From Pocillopora verrucosa (Eukaryota; Cnidaria; Anthozoa; Scleractinia; Pocilloporidae): DNA of 64,000 nt. The stretch spans positions 4,016,744 through 4,080,743 of the forward strand of contig NC_089324.1 in assembly GCF_036669915.1 (NCBI RefSeq), read 5' to 3'. The notes beneath the pieces were generated by a model, which saw nothing but the letters and a program-made list of their open reading frames with translations, did not search any database and was not told the origin of the DNA. This document shows positions 56,391 through 64,000 of the stretch, piece by piece. The stretch's first letter is position 1, and each line of letters starts with the position of its first letter. Position numbers and translations under genes: made by a program.

Positions 56391-56434
<44 letters not shown>
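56391..56434 (+). repeat. (TTA)n tail of the LINE
   Basis: About 14 TTA units directly after the LINE 3' UTR. Confidence 0.92.
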
Positions 56435-56450
56435 CACTGAACCAGTCGGC

Positions 56451-56672
56451 CTACGGTTGATGAAGTTCGGGATCTTTTGGTCGATAACGGCCCATGGAAG
56501 CGCGCTTGACAAGGTGATACAAGATGTCCTGCTGATTGCGCCACTTCCAAACCATTGATTTGGAAATTCCGTATTCCCTCGCTATCTCTCGATTGTTGTT
56601 AACAGCTTCAGCTTCAATTGCGATTTTTAACTTAAAGTTGAGATCGTAAGAATGACGGCGAGTGTTTGGCAT
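56451..56672 (-). pseudogene. HTH transposase-type DNA-binding domain, copy 1
   Basis: A 73-residue unit from MPNTRRHSYDLNFKLKIA to a stop. FKLKIAIEAEAVNNNREIAR and EYGISKSMVWKWR form a Psq/BrkDBD/CENP-B-like helix-turn-helix, the DNA-binding head of pogo-like transposases. The frame extends upstream to 56774 without similarity. No DDE catalytic domain follows; the LINE tail adjoins directly. Its relative is at 58595-58840. Confidence 0.7.
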
Positions 56673-56789
56673 GATTGTGCTGAATGTAGACTTCGCAAGA
56701 TAATGTTCACCAGGTGAAGTAATTTTGCGACTACTGATTTTGTTGATCGAATTGTTTTTATATTTTAAAACCATGTTTCCCGAGAGGGA

Positions 56790-58127
56790 AGGCTAAAAAT
56801 TAATGTGCACCGATAGGTTGCATTAAATGTGTGACTTTTTTTGCCTTTTGTTTATCACTGTGATTAAATGTGTGACATTTTTCGGCTTTTGTTTATGTGT
56901 GTGACCTTTTGCTTTTGTTTAATCAAGGCTTTTGTTTGTGCGCGTGGTCGCGTGTGCGACAATTCTGCTTTTGTTAATTAACGGTAAACTAAAATCAATA
57001 CGCGACTTTTTTGCTTTTTGGAAGTTTATGAAAGAATTTACAATAAACTTGACCGATCTTTACTCCTCAAACAACGATGCGCCTTATAACCAAGTATTTT
57101 AGCAATATTTTCAGTTTGAAAACATGCAATAATGAAATTGCTTCAATGCCTGCTTATGGCAGCTTTTGTTGGATTGGAAATAAAACAGTCTTTGTATATG
57201 TGTATGTGCTGGAAACTGTTGCAATGGACCTTCAAAGGGTTTTTTATTTGATCTGTATTAAATTTTAATTTCTTTGTCAACAGTCAAAAATAATCATATA
57301 GTATCACCTTTTTTTTCCTCCTCACCTTTAAATCTTTGAAAAATTATTTAATCTTCTATTTGAGAATTGTTAAGAAATGGAATTTATTTTAATACAAATA
57401 AGGATTTACACTGTTTAGTAGTATCATTTGTGGCTCTAATGAAACAAACGATGTACTTTCACAGTTGTTAGCTTCCAATCTTTGTTGGAAAGTTAGAAAA
57501 AATTTTGGTATGTATGAAATGGAAGCATCATACCATGGAAAATGCTTGAACAATTTTTATCCACTTGTTGCATTGATCAAAAAAATTCACTAGTTCACTA
57601 GGCTCACATGTTAATTTTTGTTTGATGCAATAAATCTCATTTGTGCACACTTTCCATGGAATAATCTCTGTTTGTTACAGATTGAAGAATATTTCTTGGG
57701 CCCCATACTGTTTCTAAAATTTAACTTCTTTACGCATGAGCATGATAAATTAAAGATTTTCTAAATACTGTGGAAAATGGCATCTAAAACAAATGTTAGC
57801 CCAGTTTATTGTAATGTCAGTTGTTGTTAGGTTACTGTTTACTTTACTTCACTATTCCACTTCTTCTTCCCCTTCTCTTTTTTATTATTTTTCTTGTCCA
57901 CATCTATTTTATGAAAAAAAACAATACTTGGTTTGAACAAGTTTATTAAAAATACTGCATAAGTTCTATAACTGTATTAGAAAAGGTCTCTCTGAAGTGA
58001 CAATACTAAACCAAATCATAGTAACATTGCAAAATTATGAACTTCTACTTAACTGGAAATGGTCAAAGGAAAAACAGTTTGCTAACCAGACATCATTTCT
58101 TATTGCTTAGACTTTAACAGGAAAGTT
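56790..58127. other. Noncoding interval
   Basis: From 56828 to about 57020 four or five loose repeats of TGTGTGACTTTTTTGCTTTTGTTTA occur. The rest is AT-rich (57.0-58.1 kb) with no recognised coding sequence. Confidence 0.5.
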
Positions 58128-58262
58128 GTATTTCAAGGAGGCTATGGTGTCACTTTTTCAACTTCCTACAGAGGGGAAAGACTATTCACTGTGTACAGTT
58201 GCATGACATTTTGTGGAATCATAGCATTATATAAGAAAAGAAAATACTACCTTAGACACTTA

Positions 58263-59175
58263 CCGTATTTCTTCACCTACAAGCCGAGCGATTTTTCAGT
58301 ATTTGACACAAAAGTTTGAAAATTTTTTCACAAGAAACGGGTTTCAGCTTATAGCCGAGGGTTTGGAATTCAAAACAATTACAAATTTTAATGTTAATGC
58401 GAAATGACCGTAAATTTCGTGACTGCAGCGCTCTTTACGTGATGTGCTTTTAAATTGACATGATAACAACGTATTTCTGACCACCAATCAGATTCTTTGC
58501 TTCCCATGCATTGAAAGACGATCTCACTCAACTCGGCAAAAACTCTCCTCATCGCACATTACTAATGAAATATTTGGTCTCTCTGCTGTGAAAGTCACTC
58601 CATCGCTTGCTCGTCTAGTTCGGGACACTTGGGAGTGAAACTGCCTATTTTTGCACGTTTTGCCGAAATCTTAAGCTTGCCAGAAAGAATAGTCGCCGAG
58701 TCTCGTCTCCAGCGTCGCACCATGGACTCGCTAAGTCCATAATCTCGAGCGATTTCCGAGCTGTTTTCTACAGCTTCGGCTTCCGCGATAACTTTTATCC
58801 TGAAAGCTATAGTTTACAAAAAGCGGCGTGCTTCTGGCATGATGAGAAAAATAACAATGACGAAAGAGATACTCGATTGAAATGTTTGTCAGGCTACAGT
58901 AACTGTTGTGTTTCTGCAGTCGCGTAGTCACTGATTCACCTTTTTTTCTTTTGGGTTTATTCTCATTCATTAGCTTTTGTGTTCATTGAGCCATTTCCCA
59001 ATTTTTTCCGCGAGATTCGCACACTCAAATGGCCGGTTATAATCAAGAATTTCGCTCTCGGCTTATAGCCGATGGTTTTGCTTTTTCTTTTGGATAACAC
59101 GAGTCTGTTGGAAGGTCTCTAACTTTTAGGGTGTCGGCTCATAGCCGAGGTCGGCTTATAGGTGAAGAAATACGG
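58263..59175. mobile_element. Pogo-like (Tc1/mariner superfamily) transposon, 913 bp
   Basis: Terminal inverted repeats of about 25 bp start CCGTATTTCTTCACCTA and end with the complement TAGGTGAAGAAATACGG. They lie between duplicated TA dinucleotides (58261-58262 and 59176-59177). The adjacent duplicate reads ACACTTACCTAATC where this copy has ACACTTA-[element]-TACCTAAATC, confirming both ends and the TA target. Inside is only a broken HTH head, so the element depends on a transposase from elsewhere. Confidence 0.9.
58595..58840 (-). pseudogene. HTH transposase-type DNA-binding domain, copy 2 (broken)
   Basis: Reads MPEARRFL, stop, then TIAFRIKVIAEAEAVENSSE and IARDYGLSESMVRRWRRDS to a TGA at 58595. 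It is clearly related to 56451-56672 (both have IAEAEAV/IEAEAV, EIAR-YG-S-SMV-W). It lies inside the pogo-like transposon, which ties this domain type to that element. The in-frame TAA after eight residues breaks it. Confidence 0.75.
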
Positions 59176-59192
59176 TACCTAAATCACTGCCT

Positions 59193-59235
59193 GCAGGGGG
59201 TGGTCCTTCAGATAGATCTTCATCATCTATTGTAT
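59193..59235 (-). other. Possible exon of an unknown gene, copy 1
   Basis: Minus strand reads TIDDEDLSEGPPPAGSD. It pairs with DGEDLPKGPPPLGGD in the adjacent duplicate. A donor-like GTAAGT should follow but is interrupted by the transposon. No known protein recognised. Confidence 0.25.
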
Positions 59236-59503
59236 AAAAACTAAACGTATGTAATTGTCAATTTGAAAAAAAAAGTATTTTATTTAAATCAAGGTAAAGC
59301 ATTATACAATGAGCTAACCTAACAAAACTTCATTGCACAGAGTTTAAAAGTGAAATTGTGTTTCAAGGAGGCCATGATGTCACTTTTTCAACTTCTTAAA
59401 GAGAGGGTAGACTATAAATTGTTTACAGATGCATTACATTTCGTGGAATCATGGCATTATGGAAGAAAAGGAAAACTTTATTTTCCAGTCAACACTTACC
59501 TAA

Positions 59504-59565
59504 TCTCCACCTAAAGGAGGTGGTCCTTTGGGTAGATCTTCACCATCTTTGATATAAACAGTAAA
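59504..59565 (-). other. Possible exon of an unknown gene, copy 2
   Basis: Minus strand reads KFTVYIKDGEDLPKGPPPLG then GD, a TAG and GTAAGT. The similar reading of copy 1 (ED-L--GPPP-G-D) hints at coding constraint, but the frame and ends are unsure. Confidence 0.25.
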
Positions 59566-59580
59566 CTTAAGAAATTGCCA

Positions 59581-60944
59581 ATGTGGGGAAAAAGTATTGT
59601 ATTTCAACATTAAGGAACAGATGTGTTGTGAAAATATTTTGTCTAAATTGACCATCTAAGTTATATTTTTGTCATGTGGTTGCAGAATATATTTGTTGAA
59701 TAGCATATTATTTATTATGCATATGTAATCTTACAAACATTTAAATCTTAATCTAGTTTAATAATTGTGGTTGAAGTAAGTTAACATTCTGTTGTAAAAC
59801 TAACACTCATCTTCTTGGTTTAAATGAAGACCATGTGTGAGAATAAATTGAAATGTTTCCACTTTAATTGTGTAAATGAGTTTGTTAGTAACCTGTGGTT
59901 ATAAAAATCTAATTAAAGTAATTCCATGTAAGTGGTTCAGTGCCTTGACAAAGATTATTAGAGAGTATGTCTGAGTGTTCATTTGAAATGGCAGTTTTAA
60001 GCCTTGAATTAATTTTTCAAGAATGATATGCGTCGCAAAGTAAACTGATCTTGACATCTGAAAAAACAAATGCCATAATTTTCACTTGATTGTTTATTCC
60101 AATTTAAGATAAGACTTTGTTGAGATATTGTTGTAACAAGTAGTATTGAGATTGTAATTAGAGTAATAACTCCTTTAACGTTTTGCTTGATTGTGGGAAA
60201 TGAGTAAAACAAATAACAGCGATGTGCTTTCTACTCACCTTCCTCAAAATAGCTCTTCCACTCACCTTTTATCACGGTGAAAGATGGCGGGAAAATAGAT
60301 GCTGCCTGGCATTTCCTTCATCTGGCGAGAAAATCCAAGGTGTTAATTGTTAGAGAGCAAAATCGCCTGTTTCAGTTTCGCAGTCTCATTTTGCCCCCTT
60401 ATCGTTGTTTTCAGAGGTACTGCCTCGTTTAATCCAGTTGCTTAGTAAGTTTCTGAGCGCCTTCTGCGTTTCTGGATACCAATTATCTGAGATATGGGAT
60501 GATGTGTGTCGTGCTTTATGAGCACTAGCAGTGTTTTAGAGGTGGAGACTGCAATTTCACATACTTGTCCATACATGCCCCAATATTAAACGAGTCCTTG
60601 CATTTTCTGGTTACATATTGTTGGAAAACTTTTTAACGGTTTACACAATCTTCAGTTCGTTCCTTTTTTTGAAAATGTTCGACTTCTCGCTGCAAGCTAT
60701 TTTATGGAGACCCCCAAAAATTGAAGTTACGGATTGAAATCCATTAAAATACGCGCTCTACTTTTGGGCTTGGCCAAATCTATGCATTATACCTCAAAAT
60801 AAGTAGACTCATTTGCAAGAATGTCCTGTGTTTCCTCAGGATGGACGTGGAGGGGAAGTCGACTAAAACGAAGCTTTAGCCAAAAAATGAAATAGGATTA
60901 AACGCTACTAATGACAGAAGAGATTTGTTAGCATCAATATTTGA
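59581..60944. other. Noncoding interval
   Basis: AT-rich with no recognised gene. Near 60240-60320 the minus strand has an ATG-bearing stretch ending in GTGAGT donors (ATAAAAG|GTGAGT), which could be a first exon for the possible exons at 59.2-59.6 kb. The frames do not join convincingly. Confidence 0.4.
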
Positions 60945-63750
60945 GTAAACAAATACTCAAATCCTCTAGGCTGTTTTATATAAACAATAAACATACCATT
61001 TCTCTCTAAATTAAGAGACTTGCGTCCATATCTCCACTAAACTTTATTCACTTTAATTTTAAATATTTTCGCGGTCAGAAATTAGTGTCTTAACTTTAAA
61101 GGGAAAATGAAAGAAATCAGACGAAAAACGAATCATGCGTGACGCGAAACTTAAAATCGAATCTCACGATTTTTTTTCTTTCGTTGTTTAGATAGTTTAA
61201 ATTTTGTTATTCCGACCTACCTGCAGATAGCTTGTTCCGTCATCTGTTACTCCTCCTACTGCCACATCATAGTAACTCATATTATTTGATGCTACTTCAG
61301 CAATACCGAAACCAACCCAACCTGTGGTTCTTACTTGCAACATAAACTCCAGTGTGTCTCCGGCCTCATTGTAGTTGTCGGAAACATTGTAATTTTCTTT
61401 GCCATCAGGCATGATCATGTTGGAATACATGTTGTACATACTGCTACTTTTTGTGGAAGCCACAAACAACGCTAAACTATACAATTGAACAAAAACCATT
61501 TTCCTCGTCAAACATCGGCCTCGCCTTCACTGAGGAACAGTAGCCTTGAATGACCGTGCATTTTCGTAATTGTCCGTTTTATAGCCTTTTTTCTAATTAC
61601 TTACGTAGCCAATATCTGTCGGTGGTATATTTTGCATTTTTACCTTTGTTTTGGCTTCAAATCAAGCTAAGTGCGATAACAGAGAACAGGAAGCAGCAAT
61701 TAGAGAAAAATAAAGATATGCGAAGAGAATATTCAAGTGGAAAGTTTTCAGAGATAACAGGATGGGAAATCAAGGAAACCAGTTGCTTTCTGACTGAGAT
61801 ATTTCCTTTTACGGTGAATCTGAAGGGATCAGTATTGAATCATGCAAAAGCTGGAATAATTTGATAGCTTAATCAGATGCGCACGGAGATCTCAAATACT
61901 ATTCCGATAAAGGGAAGTGATAAACAGTAAGCGAATGAAGTGAAAGAAAGGTAGAAATACATAGGTTAAAAAGTGACATCTTAACCAGTTGAAAATTAGC
62001 CAGTGATATCTGAGAAATATCCAAAAACAAAATCTATCTCAATTTAGGCAATTCGTTGGTAAATTTGGGCCTACTTATTACAAGTAACCGCTGGTCTTAA
62101 AGCGTGAGTCCAGCATTGGAACAGTATTGGTCGAGTAAGATAAATTAATCAACTACCTTCGCTTTCAACCATTATTGACAGAAAGTTTCCCTAATTTGAA
62201 AACACATGTACTTGACTTAACGTTTAAATATGTTGTCAATATATCTGATGACTCTTAACTTCAGGAAATATAATCGAGCCACGTCACTGTTTGTTTATCT
62301 TGAAAAATGTAGCCTCACTTTGTAAAGTTTCTCATTTTGTAATCAGCATCACCGAGTTCTTTCGATTAAATGACTCCTGCGTTAATTTTAAAATCGACTT
62401 GATTAACTCTGCATTTTTACGAGAGACCGACGTTTGCCCAGGGCACAGTAAAAGGGCAACTAAATGTCATTTTATTAAAATCAATTATTTACCCAGCCTT
62501 CGAGACCTGGGCAGCATGATTTTTGTCTTCGTTCAGCCACAACGAACTTTCCTTTGGTATCTTCCAACGTTTATCATGGTGTAGAAAAATTAAAGCTTAC
62601 TGCACATGGCTTGCGTGTCATCTGTTACAATCAAGATTGACAGAAAGTGCGTGAGGTATGACAACACAAAGACGAACGTAGCTCATTATTGTTCAGCTCT
62701 ACAGCCTTAATCTCTTTTTTCAATACATAAATGCTTTTCCTATGAACATTTCCATGTAAAAGATCAATGAATTTAAGCAGCAATATATTATGGCACGGTA
62801 CGATTTGACGAACGTTCATGTTTGCGCCACTCGTGTCAGAAGTTTTTTCTTAAATGAAATAAACAGTATTTCAACGTATAGAACTTTGTTTTTCTCTTGA
62901 CTCATAGCTGATAACATTCAATATTGGAAATATATAATTGTATTTAAAATTTCACTATACCTTCAATTTCCACACTAATAACTTATTGATTGAACAGTTG
63001 AACTAGATATGAAATTTGGCTTTTTAATTTTTGTAATGTAGCCATGGAAAGGCAGTAAAAAAAGAATGAGTTTTGATTTGAGGTTACTGTCAACAAGATC
63101 TGGTCAAATTTTCAAACTTTCGTTTCCTTTACTCTTTATTTAGAGAACACATTGAAACTAAATTTGCTGGGAAAAAAGAAACTTTAAAAACTATTCTTCA
63201 ATACTTCATAAGCTTTTTAGTGATATATAGTTTTCATGGTTTCTTTGAAAGTAGGGCGCGTAGAACGATTTTCAAAATGTTTTTCCAAAATTTTTCCTTG
63301 TTTCCTTACATTTCGATGTTTTCTGCGCATTTTGTTGCATATTTGTCGTCTTTACTTGAACTCCCTCGAAGAGGCCGTACAGCTCATCGCCATCAAGGCA
63401 GGCAAAGCGCTAGTTCCTCTTTTTCCTCCTTCTTGTTCCTCACTTGAGAGGGATGGTAGCCAAATCCCTGATAAAAAATTGGCACATTTTTCTCCAATTC
63501 CGATATTTATTATTTATATTTGAAATTACTTTGCGAGTATTGAAAAAACTTTGAGTTTGAAATGTTTCCAAATTGCGCCGGCAAACATTTAAAGTGTGAA
63601 TTCCAAACAAGGTATGTTTACATACTCTCATCTAAACTAAACAGTTGACCTATGAGAGCGTGCGAGCCATCTCAATTATTTTATAACCATCATCAGTTAT
63701 AGGGGTGACGCGCCAAACCGAAATACAGTCACTTGATTTCTTCTAGTAGT
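60945..63750. repeat. Segmental duplication, copy 2
   Basis: Counterpart of 36985-39268. It ends where hairpin repeat H begins at 63753, right after a shared ACAGTCACTTG word. Apart from the DOMON exon, no convincing gene: similar short frames at 38700-39110 and 63220-63523 differ by frame shifts. Confidence 0.85.
61221..61511 (-). CDS. DOMON-domain protein, first exon (partial)
   Basis: 97 codons ending in phase 0 at a GTAGGT donor (61220 downward). A signal peptide (MTRKMVFVQLYSLALFVAST) is followed by the start of a DOMON domain: LEFMLQVRTTGWVGFGIA, then YYDVAVGGV and DGTSYLQ. This is the pattern of dopamine beta-hydroxylase/MOXD1-type proteins, where the next exon usually begins with Asp-Tyr. 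DOMON domains bind heme or sugars and lie outside the cell. No later exon was found on the minus strand to 57 kb, so the gene may be truncated or have a long intron. The copy at 37.3 kb has a 26-bp deletion. Confidence 0.65.
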
Positions 63751-64000
63751 TACTGGGATACCTGTGGTAGCCCAGTCATAAAATGCCTTTGTTTTTTTGT
63801 CTTTTTTACTGGGATACCTGTGGTAGCCCAGTCATAAAATGCCTTTGTTTTTTTGTCGTCTTTTTTTTTTTTTTTTTTTTGTTTTTTTCCTCCGCCACAA
63901 AATGGAAAAATTGCGCAATAGTACCCAGAGGTCATTGGGCCCTCAACACCATGACAACTAACTGTGATCCAATGAGGTGTTCACATGCTGATCACGCGTG
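63751..64000. repeat. Hairpin repeat H, copy 4, cut by the window end
   Basis: Two tandem hairpin units (63753-63775 and 63809-63831), a long T run, and the right-hand block CCGCCACAAAATGG to GATCACGCGTG at the window edge. Near-identical to 17104-17340 and 25786-26020. Confidence 0.85.

Larger units (their letters stand above)
54890..56434 (+). mobile_element. LINE retrotransposon, 5'-truncated (L2/CR1-like)
   Basis: A 3' fragment of a non-LTR retrotransposon. It starts inside the reverse transcriptase and ends in a (TTA)n tail at 56391-56434, as L2/CR1-type LINEs do. The 3' UTR includes AGCGCTTAGAACAG and TAAGCGCTATATAAGT. The 5' junction is about 54900. Confidence 0.85.
58128..59580. repeat. 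Tandem duplication, one copy split by a transposon
   Basis: Copy 1 is 58128-58262 plus 59176-59245; copy 2 is 59350-59580. Shared words: TTTCAAGGAGGC, GTGTCACTTTTTCAACTTC / ATGTCACTTTTTCAACTTC and GTGGAATCATAGCATTAT. Copy 2 lacks the transposon and shows its empty target. Confidence 0.85.

Overview
The window is animal nuclear DNA, most likely from a stony coral or another hexacoral. It has intron-bearing animal genes, a tandem family of cGAS-like/Mab-21 receptors, a giant TPR-CHAT protein, and a heavy load of animal transposons: Ty3/gypsy, Penelope-like, an L2/CR1-type LINE, a pogo-like DNA transposon, MITEs and a tRNA-derived SINE. No species is claimed.

Layout. 1-5.1 kb: a complete, apparently young Ty3/gypsy retrotransposon with identical 144-bp LTRs, nested in an older MITE. 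5.1-6.9 kb: MITE-rich noncoding DNA. 6.9-9.23 kb (minus): the Sec61-beta gene, four coding exons. 9.7-12.65 kb (plus): a gene for adenylyl cyclase-associated protein (CAP) that stops after the N-terminal helical domain. These two genes are divergent and share a promoter interval.

13.9-35.5 kb: five tandem minus-strand single-exon genes (A-E here) for about 605-610-residue Mab-21/cGAS-like nucleotidyltransferases. A, B and D are intact. C carries two stops and a 14-bp duplication. E has a one-base frameshift. Two gene types alternate (A, C, E and B, D), and the A-B block was duplicated as C-D with its flanks. A Penelope-like fragment lies just 3' of E.

35.5-47 kb: mostly repeats, including a broken DOMON exon, a hairpin tandem repeat, a 6-kb array of noncoding units, a PIF1-like helicase fragment and a SINE. 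47.58-51.8 kb: a 1396-residue TPR-CHAT gene with about 19 almost identical 120-bp TPR units and an intact His/Cys protease-like dyad. 51.9-59.2 kb: a transposon graveyard with two Penelope-like fragments, a LINE 3' half, two HTH transposase remnants and a pogo-like element whose empty site sits in an adjacent duplicate. 60.9-63.7 kb: a second copy of the 37-39 kb segment, here with an intact DOMON first exon.

How it fits together: the cGAS-like receptors (predicted nucleotide second-messenger sensors) and the TPR-CHAT protein (a repeat sensor fused to a caspase-like protease fold) are both innate-immune-type families undergoing rapid local duplication, about 12 kb apart. That makes this an accessory immune-type locus beside two housekeeping-type genes. 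A functional link between the two families is inference only.
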